DNA of 64,000 nt, taken from the NCBI GenBank assembly GCA_964508975.1, contig CAZDVQ010000014.1:1-64000 (forward strand), read 5' to 3'. Positions 43,901 to 51,298 of the stretch are shown piece by piece. The DNA comes from CAZDVQ01 sp964508975 (GTDB taxonomy: Bacteria > Bacteroidota > Bacteroidia > Chitinophagales > Saprospiraceae). A model generated the notes under the pieces. That model was given only the letters and a program-made list of their open reading frames with translations, made no database searches and was not told the DNA's origin. Each line of letters begins with the position of its first letter. Position 1 is the first letter of the stretch. Both the position numbers and the translations under genes were made by a program.

Positions 43901-46900
43901 GGTTTGATACCGTCTGCCCTACCCCGCCATTGCTCCAGTTGAATGTATAGGGTATAATACCGCCAACAACATTGGCTGTAATGGTACCATCATTTAGACC
44001 ATTACATGAAACATTTAATGATGTTTGGATATAAGCAACAGGCTGTGTAGGACCAGGAGCAACGTAAACGTTTTCCGTGGCGGTACAACCTGCAGCAAAG
44101 CCTGCATCGGTAACTGTTACCTGATAATTACCTACTATGAGGTTTGTCAAGGGTATAAAGTTCTCAGAAGTAGCCCATTGGAACGTATATGTGCCTGAAC
44201 CTCCGGTTACTGTTACCGAAGCTTGACCATTGTTGCTACAAGTAACTGCTGTTGCTACAGGACTAATAACAGGTACAGGACGAACCGTAACCGTGAAGTT
44301 AACGGTTTGTGGGCAACTTAAACGACCTGCAACATTCGAGTAAACCGTTGCCACGTAAACTGTTGTAGCAACTGGATTAGCTTCAACCACATTACTGCTC
44401 AAGAAGTTTAGACCAGCGCTTGGCGACCACGAAATAGAGTCAGTAGGATTTAAACCAGTAACCGTTAGCGTTACAGCATCACCTACACAGATTTCATAAT
44501 CAACCCCTGGGCCAGGTGTTGGAACAGGATCTACAAAGAGGTATATAGTATCTATAGGTGTTGGTCCACAACAGTCGGTAACCAAGTTGAGCTGTATGGT
44601 GTAGAAACCTACTGTGTTAAACTGTTCGAATAAGTTTTGTACGTTTCCGGGGTTAGCAATGGCACCGCCAAAGTCCCAGTTATAAGTATCGCCAAAAATA
44701 TTACTCGAGAAGGACGCAAAGTCACCAACGCATAATTGGAAAGTATCGGGGGCCCCTATCAAGTTAGCCGAAGTAATGATAGCAGGAGGTATATCTCCCG
44801 AGAAGGAAACGTTGTGGAATTGCGTATAGGTATTGCCACTGTAGGTAATTGTATGTCGATTAATTGCAGTGAACTGTGTTGTCACCAATGCGCCATTTGC
44901 CGTTGTAGGGTTAGCTTGTGCACCAAAGTTCCAAGCAGCAGCACCAGCTGAAGAGAAGTTTACATCTACATTTGTACAGTTCACATTTTGGGCAAAAATA
45001 ACGGGTTGGGCCGCCAATGCAAAGTTTGTGATATTGGTAATTGGTGCAGTTCCCGATACTGTAGACACAGTGCTCGTTAAACCAGCAGTACCTACACCGC
45101 CTTGGCCACCAGCACCACCAGCACCGCCAGCACCACCGTTTCCGCCACGGCCAGATTCACAGTTGTTGCCTCCTGTACCGCCGCCGCCGCCGGCACCACC
45201 AGCACCGCCAGCGCCACCAACACCTGCAGGAGAAGCTGTAAGCTGTACATTACAGTCGATAACTTGCGCATTGGCTCCGTTGGCAACGAGCAATAAGCCA
45301 AAGCTACCACCGCTGCCAAATCCACCAGTACCGCCAGTACCACCAGCACCACCCTGACCGCCGCCGCCGCCGCCGCCGCCGCCATCAGCGTTGCCCAGGG
45401 TGCTACCCTGACCGCCGCCACCGCCGCCGCCGCCGCCGCCAGTACCGTTGGCCCCATTAGCACCAGTGCCAGCTTGACCACCAGGGACGAAGAAACCGCC
45501 TACGAATGTACCCGCGGGTCCAGTTGCACCAACGGCCCCCGGCGTACCTGCTGTACCATTTGCACCGTTATTACCTATATTAGGGGCTCCTGGGCTATCA
45601 CAGCCCCCGCCCACGATTTCGTTAAAACCTTGCCCCCCGGAGCCGCCGGAGGCTCCGCCGCCGCCGTTAGCCCCTCCGTTTCCACTGGTATTGCCCCCAA
45701 ATGGAGAGCTCCCCGTACCGCCGTTTCCGCCGTTTCCACCAGCACGTGTACCACTACCAGCCCCAGCCCCAGCGCCGCCGCCGCCGCCAGCTTGTGTACA
45801 GAATGAACAACCTCCACCATTAGCACCACCAGCACCAGAAGCACCTGCGGCACCAGCAGTTCCTGCCGATCCGTTGGCACCAGGGCCCGCACGACCAGGT
45901 AAAATTTGACAGCGTACCACCTTGTAATCGCTACAAGCGGTTAAGTGTAGACCATAGGTTGAAACACCCGACAAGGCTGTCGTGCCTGTTGTACCAGGTG
46001 CTGTACTAATGGTCAAATCATGTAAACCAAAGCCTACAGCACCGTTAGCTTGTAATGCAACTAACCTGCGGGCATTATTTGGGCCTTCTATGTTGTTTAT
46101 AGTCCTGTTTATGGTAGTAGCCCCTGCTTGACTCGTTTTAGTCCATGCATTACTAGGATCAAAACCGCCCTCCAGTGTAAGGAAACTGGATAAGTTAAGT
46201 GGGTTGTCAATATTATAGGTACCTACCGCCATTTTGATCACGGTATTGTTACAGGCCGCCATCGATAATGCCGTGTTCAGGTCAGTCGGACTAGCTTGGG
46301 TACCCGGGTTTGCAGGTGTACCGGTCGGCGATACGTAAATATTGACACACTGAGCCAATGGCGGAGGTGTACCAACATTAATGACCGACGTAGCCGTAGC
46401 CGTACAACCAAAGCTATTGGTTACCACTACACTATAGGTTGTTGATGCACTTGGACTAACGTTTAGAGTACTTGAGCTTCCTGTAACTGTACCAGTACCC
46501 AATGGAGTTGCTCCGTTAAACCAGGCAAACGTTGCGCCGCCGGTTGTAGAAGCCGATAATAGCGCACTAGCCCCTGAACAGATATCCAAGTTTGCAGGAT
46601 ATACCGATACAGCAGGATCAGGTAAAACAGTTACCGTCACGTTATCGGATGAAAAACAGCCATCTGCATATTGTATGGTGACCGTATAAGTTGTTGTGCT
46701 GGTAGGGTTAGCTACTGGATTTGGTATTGTACTACTCGACAAACCGTTGGTCGGGCTCCAACTCCAGCCTACCACGTTGGTGGCTGCCGTCGTGGCATTA
46801 AGGTTTGTAGAGCCGTTTCTACATATATTCACGTCAGGCCCTGCACTCACAGGAGGATTAGGGTTCGGAATCACATTGATGTTGTAGGTATATGTTCGAG

Positions 46901-48038
46901 AACCTCGGATAGGACAAGCATTATCCCTTACTTCAACCGTGAAAAAGTTTGCCCCGGTATTGGCTGCCGTGGGCGTCCAACAGAAAGTACCGGTTGGGAA
47001 TGGGCTACCAGTGCTGTTGAACGTAGCACCGGCCACGCCATTATTCCAAGTCATAGATAAGTTTTGACTTGCATCAGTATCGAAGGTAGCTATATTGAAA
47101 CATAAGTTTACGCCTGCACATACATCAATAGTATAAGGCCCGGTAACGCCAGAAGCGTTGGCCGTACCATCGATGCCAGAGGCTACCGGTAATTGATTAT
47201 TACAAGCCAATACGGTAAACTGCATGTCGCGAACAACCTCGCCAATCTTGACGCCATTGCGGTATTCTTCTACACGGACACACAACACGCCTACCTGGGC
47301 TACGCTTGGGGTAAAACTCAAGGCTCCTGTTACAGGGTCAAGCGCAACACCACTGGCTGTACTGAGTGGGTTTGCACCACTAAAACCACCTGCATAGCTA
47401 ACGTTTGTACCCGGAGCTTCTTGGCAACTTACCAAGCTGAACACCAAGGAGTCACCGTCAACGTCAAATACGCCATGGTTGTAATTCATGGGTTGACCAA
47501 TACAAGCAAATGGTACTGGAAGGTTATTAAAATCGGGGGAGTTATTACAGGGGGATGCCGAGTTATTGAGCAGTGCTCGTACATAAAATTCTTGGTTACC
47601 TGGGCTACTCAAGGTTGTGATGGCATTGTTGCGGCAACACTCCGTCCAGCCAAGTATCCAGTCACTACAGCCAGGAGGCAAGGTCAAGTTACCCTCGTAG
47701 GTATATTGCTGTATACCGTTGGGCGATGAACCATTACAGGGATTAGGCGCCGTTGAACAAATTGGGGTAACCATAATTGGTGCACCTACCTGATTAACAG
47801 TTATACTTGAACTAACACCACACTGGGCCGAACTATAGGTAATACTATAACTCGAGGCTGGCGTAATACCTCTACAGTCCCTAAAAAATTTAAGACGTAC
47901 CCTATATTGGTTTGGGCCAATGCACTCGTAGGTCAAGTCGGCGCCCATGGCATGGGATGCAAATAGCTCGTTCGATCCGAGAAAAAGCAATGCAAAAACG
48001 ACTAAGAATTGGCTTAGTTTGGTGTAATAGTATTTCAT
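37935..48038 (-). CDS. SprB-like giant adhesin, T9SS type B sorting domain
   Basis: A 3367-aa secreted surface protein. Signal peptide at residues 1-28 (LVVFALLFLGSNELFASHA), then a MAM-like domain (GADLTYECIGPNQYRVRLKF...). Ig/PKD-like repeats follow, with a Gly-rich region at about residues 711-983. A long run of SprB-type repeats (SVQDSVECFGGNDGSITVTA ... SYTITVTD type) follows at about 1250-1980, then a jelly-roll CBM-like segment near 2146-2324, more SprB repeats, and a C-terminal domain (about 3275-3367) with IPTAFTPNGDGLNDIF and FDRWGELVHQ. That ending is the T9SS type B sorting domain. In gliders such adhesins move along the cell surface; that is known for SprB, and inferred here. No terminator seen. 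Confidence 0.93.
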   Translation of the reverse strand: MKYYYTKLSQFLVVFALLFLGSNELFASHAMGADLTYECIGPNQYRVRLKFFRDCRGITPASSYSITYSSAQCGVSSSITVNQVGAPIMVTPICSTAPNPCNGSSPNGIQQYTYEGNLTLPPGCSDWILGWTECCRNNAITTLSSPGNQEFYVRALLNNSASPCNNSPDFNNLPVPFACIGQPMNYNHGVFDVDGDSLVFSLVSCQEAPGTNVSYAGGFSGANPLSTASGVALDPVTGALSFTPSVAQVGVLCVRVEEYRNGVKIGEVVRDMQFTVLACNNQLPVASGIDGTANASGVTGPYTIDVCAGVNLCFNIATFDTDASQNLSMTWNNGVAGATFNSTGSPFPTGTFCWTPTAANTGANFFTVEVRDNACPIRGSRTYTYNINVIPNPNPPVSAGPDVNICRNGSTNLNATTAATNVVGWSWSPTNGLSSSTIPNPVANPTSTTTYTVTIQYADGCFSSDNVTVTVLPDPAVSVYPANLDICSGASALLSASTTGGATFAWFNGATPLGTGTVTGSSSTLNVSPSASTTYSVVVTNSFGCTATATSVINVGTPPPLAQCVNIYVSPTGTPANPGTQASPTDLNTALSMAACNNTVIKMAVGTYNIDNPLNLSSFLTLEGGFDPSNAWTKTSQAGATTINRTINNIEGPNNARRLVALQANGAVGFGLHDLTISTAPGTTGTTALSGVSTYGLHLTACSDYKVVRCQILPGRAGPGANGSAGTAGAAGASGAGGANGGGCSFCTQAGGGGGAGAGAGSGTRAGGNGGNGGTGSSPFGGNTSGNGGANGGGGASGGSGGQGFNEIVGGGCDSPGAPNIGNNGANGTAGTPGAVGATGPAGTFVGGFFVPGGQAGTGANGANGTGGGGGGGGGGQGSTLGNADGGGGGGGGGQGGAGGTGGTGGFGSGGSFGLLLVANGANAQVIDCNVQLTASPAGVGGAGGAGGAGGGGGTGGNNCESGRGGNGGAGGAGGAGGQGGVGTAGLTSTVSTVSGTAPITNITNFALAAQPVIFAQNVNCTNVDVNFSSAGAAAWNFGAQANPTTANGALVTTQFTAINRHTITYSGNTYTQFHNVSFSGDIPPAIITSANLIGAPDTFQLCVGDFASFSSNIFGDTYNWDFGGAIANPGNVQNLFEQFNTVGFYTIQLNLVTDCCGPTPIDTIYLFVDPVPTPGPGVDYEICVGDAVTLTVTGLNPTDSISWSPSAGLNFLSSNVVEANPVATTVYVATVYSNVAGRLSCPQTVNFTVTVRPVPVISPVATAVTCSNNGQASVTVTGGSGTYTFQWATSENFIPLTNLIVGNYQVTVTDAGFAAGCTATENVYVAPGPTQPVAYIQTSLNVSCNGLNDGTITANVVGGIIPYTFNWSNGGVGQTVSNLSPGNYCVTVTDGNGCSSTICQDIFEPAILDMVLLDSSDVTGCFGGANGSILLDATGGTGAHTYTWSPNVSSGVSASSLSAGTYSITVSDVNGCQDSISIVIAQPALLVASAVQDSVNCNGGNDGSITVTAGGGTPVYQYDLGLGAQTSNVLTGLTAGSYTITVTDVNACFTTVTITVLQPTPLVVSSVQDSVECFGGNDGSITVTASGATPTYSYNLGTGAQGSNVLGTLTAGTYTVTVTDFNGCTATTSSTVLEPTQLSATAVQDSVECFGAADGSITVTATGGTLPYSYNRGAGAQASNLFTSLAAGSYTITVTDGNGCTVQVIQTVLEPTQLGATAVQDSVNCFGQSNGSITVTATGGTLPYSYNRGTGSQASSVFTGLAAGPYSIVVTDGNGCTFTLNQSVFEPAVLSASVVQDSVNCFGANDGSITVTAVGGTLNYQYNIGAGFQLSNVFSGLTAGSYTVTVSDLNACTTSATISVLEPTVLTASSVQDSVECFGGNDGSIIVTATGGTPSYSYNLGTGAQASNVLSTLIAGSYTVTVTDFNGCTATTSATVLQPTALQLTITQSQVSCVGLNNNAIDLGVTGGTLPYAYLWSNAATTQDLSSLPAGTYNVTVTDGNLCTATTTLTLVENANPIVTAIPDQLLCAASTTITASTTSGTPNFTYNWDNGLGAGQTQTVSPTVTTTYTVTVSDANGCTGTDQTVVTVLQLSISNDTAICLGSSATLTVTGDNILDITWAPAATLSTTTAATTVATPTTTTTYTATVLQVGNNLVNNGNFNQGNVGFTSDYISSPTDLTPESTYGIIANPTSGHTGFAPCPDHTTGAGNQMVVNGAGSPNRNVWCQTITVAPNSDYAFSTWVQSVVASSPAILQFFVNGVQIGPSFTAPGVNCQWAQFYDTWNSGASTTAQLCIVNQNTTTGGNDFALDDIAFTPFCLRTIDVDVTVNFVTPTASSNSPVCEFDTLFLYGGGGTSYTWTGPNSFSGTGDTTFVANAGLAANGTYNVSVTDINGCTASTTTTAIVNDAPVADAGANVAICAGLSTTLTATVTQGTAPFTFTWDNGLGAGATHTVTPAVTTTYNVTVTDGNGCSSTDSVVVTINTLPQVSLGPDTAICVGFCAPLVATITSGGTAPFTYAWDNLLIGNGPVQNVCPLVTTTYSVTATDALGCSLSDSKTVVVNSNPIPNAGLDTIICYGSSANLNVTATSGLPPYVFNWNNSLGLGASHVVSPIVNTTYVVTVTDQNGCTGTDDIVVNVPAQLIASTTVTNVSCFQGSNGAINLTVTGGLLNYTYLWSNGATVQDPTGLVAGTYSVVVTDNIGCTVSTSATVTEPTLLQASITTNSNYNGFPISCFGASDGSITAVGTGGTAPYNYAWSNSVGIPNNLNLPIGTYNVTITDANGCSDSATVTLTQPTQVLVNITGQQDPGCNGGCDGFAVAVASGGISIPFGTYSFDWSNGTTAQTATNLCAGNYTVIAADANGCTATASTTLGEPTPLIVDTLTLVDVSCYGASDGVIVVQASGGTPPYVTYTWNDGNTGQYRAGLAAGVYTVTVTDANGCTAENFFSVVSPAPILANVLATPTLCNGDNTGFISVNPFGGTAPYTYLWSDGQTTASAQNLAAGTYSVSVTDANGCSTVISGIVVTQPSAISSTVSVNQNVSCFGGNDGSAEVFPQGGTAPYSYAWSNGETDAVALQLEAGPFSVTVTDANACSTVAFDTLTQPAPIVASLETLNATCFADADARIIIDTLYGGQPPYSVALNGGATFQDVSDGYQYDGLTAGAYSLLFTDFNGCTLTVSTTVTQPDQIVVDAGADVIIQMGEETQLSAMVFDAPFGSTYLWTPSTALDCTTCLDPVANPVESTTYTILVTDPNGCTANDAVLVEVTRDRNVYIPTAFTPNGDGLNDIFMVYGGVGVSGVSSFLVFDRWGELVHQAQNFMPGDPAFGWDGNLKGKPMNNGVFIYVVDIEFVDGSTLQYKGDVSLIK
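45090..45905 (-). repeat. Glycine-rich triplet-repeat region in the SprB-like gene
   Basis: On the minus strand the region codes for a run dominated by GG-N triplets (GGAGGAGGGGTGGNN-type, over about 270 residues) built from tandem GGC/GGT codons. Two GCC-triplet microsatellites (about 45359-45382 and 45413-45442) are exact tandem triplets, so slippage would alter length without shifting frame. Confidence 0.9.
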
Positions 48039-48100
48039 GAAAACTAGTTTATTAGGCTTGGAGCAGGGTATTTTGGGAATACACCCGTGTAAAGTAACTC

Positions 48101-48108
48101 CAAATATA
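48101..48108 (-). promoter_or_regulatory. Putative -7 element for the SprB-like gene
   Basis: TATATTTG on the minus strand, about 62 bp before the ATG; matches TAnnTTTG. No TTG found at the typical upstream distance. Confidence 0.5.
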
Positions 48109-48265
48109 TAGATTTATTTTTTTGCGGTAGTAGAAAATCAAAATTATGCCCTATAAATTAACGCTAAGTACATTTTCATACATAATTTAGGACTACTTTG
48201 ATACCGTTTACAACGTATAAGCAGGGCCAAACGCTTGCCAACGCTACCTTTTCTTTTTATGATTT

Positions 48266-48313
48266 GGGGATGTGGGAATTTGAGGATGTGAGGATATGGG
48301 GATGTGAGGATGA
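48266..48313. repeat. 8-bp periodic array (GAGGATGT type)
   Basis: GGGGATGT, GGGAATTT, GAGGATGT, GAGGATAT, GGGGATGT, GAGGATGA: six units in exact register. It is followed by TACGCTC, TGCTCTC, TGCTCTC (7-bp) before the GC-rich element. Confidence 0.92.
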
Positions 48314-48353
48314 CAACTACGCTCTGCTCTCTGCTCTCATAACTAATAACTGG

Positions 48354-48455
48354 CCTAGCGATGTGGAGCGGTGGCCCGCAGGGCCAGACCGCAACGCGGG
48401 CCGAGCGCTAGCGAGCCGCGCAACGTAGCGCCGCCGCAACGCGGCGGAGGCCCCA
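48354..48455 (+). repeat. GC-rich structured intergenic element, type C
   Basis: CCTAGCGATGTGGAGCGGTG, GCCCGCAGGGCCAGACCG, CCGAGCGCTAGCGAGCCGCG, GCCGCCGCAACGCGGCGG, edge GAGGCCCCAAAC. Close to 22770-22876, including the flanking GCTCTC tract. Confidence 0.9.
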
Positions 48456-48500
48456 AACAAAAACAAAAAGCTGGAATGCACACGAGGTACATTCCAGCCT
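48456..48500 (-). terminator. Rho-independent terminator after the AGCS symporter
   Basis: GGCTGGAATG ... CATTCCAGCT (minus strand) with a T-rich tail (TTTTTGTTTTTG). It lies just before the GC-rich repeat. Confidence 0.85.
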
Positions 48501-48524
48501 ATATAATTGCTTAACAGATCAATA

Positions 48525-50192
48525 CTAGCCCTTGATGACCTTTATGTAGCGGGCCAACTCGGCTTTAACTACAGGGGCCATAACGATCAAACCAATAATG
48601 TTGGGGAACACCATGGCAAAAATCATGGCATCGGAGAAGTCGATTACTGGGCCAAGGTTGGCAGCGGCACCGATAACCACGAATACACAGAAAATGATTT
48701 TATAAGCGATATCAACGCCCTTGCCCTTACCAAAGAGGTATTTCCATGCTTGCAAGCCATAGTATGACCACGACAACATGGTTGAGAATGCGAATAAAAC
48801 AACCGCGATGGTCAAAATATAACGGAAACCAGGAATGGTTGAGTCGAATGCAATAGAGGTTAAGGCAACACCGCCTTCAGTACCTTCAACCGATACGCTG
48901 TAGTTGTTGGTAACGACGAGCACCAAGGCAGTCATGGTACAAATTACCACTGTATCGATAAACGGCTCCAACAGAGACACTACACCTTCACTGGCTGGGT
49001 ACTTAGTTTTAACGGCAGAGTGCGCAATAGCCGCTGAACCAACACCTGCCTCGTTTGAGAACGCTGCACGTTTGAACCCTTGGAACAATACACCTACAAC
49101 ACCACCAGTAACACCAGCAGCGGTGAATGCTCCTTCAAAAATCAGTTGGAAAGCATGTGGCAACTCGTTGGCTTTAACGACCAAGATAATCAAGGCTGCA
49201 CCAACATACAAAATGGCCATAAATGGCACGATGGTCTCAGCTACTCTACCAATACGCTTGATGCCGCCAATGATAACCACCGCAACCAAAAGGGCCATGA
49301 TAATACCGAAAACAGCGCCAGAGTTACCGCCGGCAAAACCAGTTACGTTTTGGAGTTGAGCTGCGGCTTGGTTGGCTTGGAACATGTTGCCCCCGCCAAA
49401 TGAGCCACCGACGCACATGATGGCAAAGAAAACAGCAAACACTTTACCAACGACAGCCCAATTGGCTCCACGCTCCGCAAAGCCTTTGCTGAGGTAGTAC
49501 ATGGGCCCACCGTAAACGGTACCGTCTGGGCCAATATCGCGATATTTAACACCGAGTGTACACTCCACAAATTTAGAAGACATACCGAGGAAACCAGCGA
49601 GAATCATCCAGAAAGTAGCACCAGGGCCACCCAGGGTAATCGCTACCGCTACACCTGCAATATTACCTAAACCTACCGTTGCAGACAAAGCCGCTGATAA
49701 AGCCTGGAAGTGAGACACCTCACCATGAGCACCTTCATTGGCTACCGTACGAGCGATATCTCCTGAATCTAAAACATTGACAGAGCCTTTAGCATCTACT
49801 TCATCAGCGCCCTTAGCCACTTTATCTGCATATTTTCCCCGAACGGTTTGAATAGCCGTGCCAAAATGCCTGAAATTGACAAATCCAAAGTAGAGGGTAA
49901 AATATAAAGCACCGCCAACCAACAAAAGTAAAACCAAAGGAAAATTAACGCCGTTTGGCAATGGAATGGCATAGAATACGATACTACTGATCAAATCGGT
50001 AGCAGGCTTGATGGCTTCATTAATTTTGTCATCAAGTCCTTTTTCCACGATTTCAGGGGTTACAGCTGGTGCGCTGTTCAGTACTGGCCCTCCAATTGTA
50101 TCCTTTTGGGCACCTAAAATAGTGCTGACCAACATAAAAAGTACTAGTACCAGTACCCTTGAACGTAAGATGTTTGATAAAGCGTTAATCAT
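48525..50192 (-). CDS. Alanine/glycine:cation symporter (AGCS family)
   Basis: A 555-aa inner-membrane sodium- or proton-coupled amino-acid transporter (alanine/glycine). About ten transmembrane helices are visible. The AGCS family core is SATVGLGNIAGVAVAITLGGPG followed by MILAGFLGMSSKFVECTLGVKYR and GGPMYYLSKG. The NEAGVGSAAIAHSAVKTKYP block is typical of the family. The first about 95 residues add a signal-like helix and a periplasmic extension (AQKDTIGGPVLNSAPAV) common in Bacteroidota AGCS proteins. It has a -7/-33 promoter with palindromes at the transcription start and a downstream terminator, so it is monocistronic. Confidence 0.92.
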   Translation of the reverse strand: MINALSNILRSRVLVLVLFMLVSTILGAQKDTIGGPVLNSAPAVTPEIVEKGLDDKINEAIKPATDLISSIVFYAIPLPNGVNFPLVLLLLVGGALYFTLYFGFVNFRHFGTAIQTVRGKYADKVAKGADEVDAKGSVNVLDSGDIARTVANEGAHGEVSHFQALSAALSATVGLGNIAGVAVAITLGGPGATFWMILAGFLGMSSKFVECTLGVKYRDIGPDGTVYGGPMYYLSKGFAERGANWAVVGKVFAVFFAIMCVGGSFGGGNMFQANQAAAQLQNVTGFAGGNSGAVFGIIMALLVAVVIIGGIKRIGRVAETIVPFMAILYVGAALIILVVKANELPHAFQLIFEGAFTAAGVTGGVVGVLFQGFKRAAFSNEAGVGSAAIAHSAVKTKYPASEGVVSLLEPFIDTVVICTMTALVLVVTNNYSVSVEGTEGGVALTSIAFDSTIPGFRYILTIAVVLFAFSTMLSWSYYGLQAWKYLFGKGKGVDIAYKIIFCVFVVIGAAANLGPVIDFSDAMIFAMVFPNIIGLIVMAPVVKAELARYIKVIKG

Positions 50193-50238
50193 AATAATAG
50201 TTTATATAATATGTAAAAGGCTCTTAATGAACGAAATC

Positions 50239-50257
50239 GATATATCATAGATATATC
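50239..50257. promoter_or_regulatory. Tandem palindromes at the AGCS promoter (operator candidate)
   Basis: GATATATC at 50239-50246 and again at 50250-50257, separated by ATA so that their centres are 11 bp apart (one helical turn). They lie at or just after the predicted transcription start, as an operator would. Confidence 0.55.
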
Positions 50258-50264
50258 AGAATGC

Positions 50265-50296
50265 CAAAAATAGAACTATGTATGATAATTTACAAA
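50265..50296 (-). promoter_or_regulatory. Putative -33/-7 promoter of the AGCS gene
   Basis: TTTG at 50293-50296 and TATTTTTG at 50265-50272 (both on the minus strand) with 20 bp between, matching the Bacteroidota TTG-N(about 20)-TAnnTTTG arrangement. The best-spaced promoter in the window. Confidence 0.7.
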
Positions 50297-50317
50297 TTAT
50301 TGTGTGATTTCTAATAC

Positions 50318-50353
50318 AAAAAATGGCCAAGCGCAATGCGCTTGGCCATTTTA
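50318..50353 (-). terminator. Rho-independent terminator of the lipoprotein gene
   Basis: AAATGGCCAAGCGCA ... TGCGCTTGGCCATTT, perfect stem; T-run on the minus strand. Usable in both directions. Confidence 0.9.
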
Positions 50354-50392
50354 AAAATAATATTCGGAGCCGGTAGCGGCTTCTGTCTGTGT

Positions 50393-50878
50393 TTATTTAG
50401 CGCTTTGTTTCACGCTTTCAAACATCATTTTCACTTGGTCGAGGGTATATTTTTCAACGGTTGTAGTTTCAAAGGTGAAGCATTTATCGCCTTTGAAATA
50501 GCAGTAGTAGAAGTTGTAATAGATGTCGTTTTCGGCCCATTTAGTTTCATACACGAAGGCATCTTTCGATTCTTCTACAATTTTAGAAAACTCTTCACGG
50601 GCTTTGACATCAGCAAGTCTTTCTTGGGTTAAGCCTTCAACACTAGAGCCCATTGGGATTTCTTCCGCATAGATATGCACATAATATTCGCCTGGTTTTT
50701 CAACGACTACATCGTCGCCAAGGCCAATTTGTATTTTTTTCACGGTAACACCTTCAGGGGCCTTGATACTAATGGGCAAGCCATGTTGCATCAGGTCAAA
50801 ATCCTTGACGCCGCCGCCGTTTTTACAAGCTACAACGAAGAGTACTAGTAACGAGAGGAAAAGGCTTAACTTTTTCAT
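50393..50878 (-). CDS. Putative lipoprotein of unknown function
   Basis: 161 aa. Lipoprotein signal with lipobox VVAC (MKKLSLFLSLLVLFVVAC), then a Gly-rich linker and a beta-rich domain with YYVHIYAEEIPMGSS and YYNFYYCYFKGDKCFTFET. No family recognised. It has its own promoter (TACCTTTG) and terminator. The 17-bp inverted repeat upstream (50934-51093) may be part of its control. Confidence 0.75.
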   Translation of the reverse strand: MKKLSLFLSLLVLFVVACKNGGGVKDFDLMQHGLPISIKAPEGVTVKKIQIGLGDDVVVEKPGEYYVHIYAEEIPMGSSVEGLTQERLADVKAREEFSKIVEESKDAFVYETKWAENDIYYNFYYCYFKGDKCFTFETTTVEKYTLDQVKMMFESVKQSAK

Positions 50879-50921
50879 AATTTGAATGGATTAAAGTTTG
50901 GGTAAACATTTGTTTGCCTTG

Positions 50922-50929
50922 CAAAGGTA
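50922..50929 (-). promoter_or_regulatory. Putative -7 element for the lipoprotein gene
   Basis: TACCTTTG on the minus strand, 44 bp before the ATG at 50878; matches TAnnTTTG. Confidence 0.65.
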
Positions 50930-50933
50930 CAAC

Positions 50934-51093
50934 GAAGCTGTTTAGACTTTACTCATTTGGCTAAAAATGGCGCTTTTCCGCCCAGAAATCAGCAATTTTC
51001 TCGGCAATAACGCTGCTATTACCTCAAAAATTCCGGATTCCTGGACAAAAAATCACTCATTTTTAGCTCAAACAGCAAAGTCTAAACAGCTTC
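50934..51093. repeat. Long hairpin with 17-bp perfect inverted ends
   Basis: GAAGCTGTTTAGACTTT (50934-50950) and its exact reverse complement AAAGTCTAAACAGCTTC (51077-51093). Inside, GGCTAAAAATG pairs with CATTTTTAGCT, so the 160-bp segment could fold as a long imperfect hairpin. No ORF here is convincing. The left arm overlaps the upstream region of the lipoprotein promoter. No flanking target duplication was recognised. Confidence 0.75.
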
Positions 51094-51149
51094 ACATAAA
51101 CGGCACCTTCGGCATCAATGTTGGCTGGTATATTCGTTTGATTTTGGGC

Positions 51150-51190
51150 AAAAAAAAAAGAACGGCGCCGTAAGGATACGGCAGCCGTTC
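51150..51190 (-). terminator. Rho-independent terminator after the PorE-like gene
   Basis: GAACGGCTGCCGTATCC ... ACGGCGCCGTTC (minus strand) followed by ten T's. About 110 bp beyond the stop. Confidence 0.85.
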
Positions 51191-51298
51191 AAAAGAAGAG
51201 AGAGTAGTATGTGGCTCAAAGATACATATTTTTTAAATATGCACCTATCCCTAAAATTAAATGACAATTAATTTTAGTGACCCATTTTTTAGGCTGGA

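Noticed and set aside
44869..45909. Proline/alanine-rich and serine/threonine-rich frames on the plus strand.
   Set aside because: They are shadows of the glycine-rich coding region of the SprB-like gene on the other strand.
50967..51173. A 68-codon plus-strand frame inside the inverted-repeat element.
   Set aside because: It lies within the hairpin and has no promoter or recognisable composition; probably chance.
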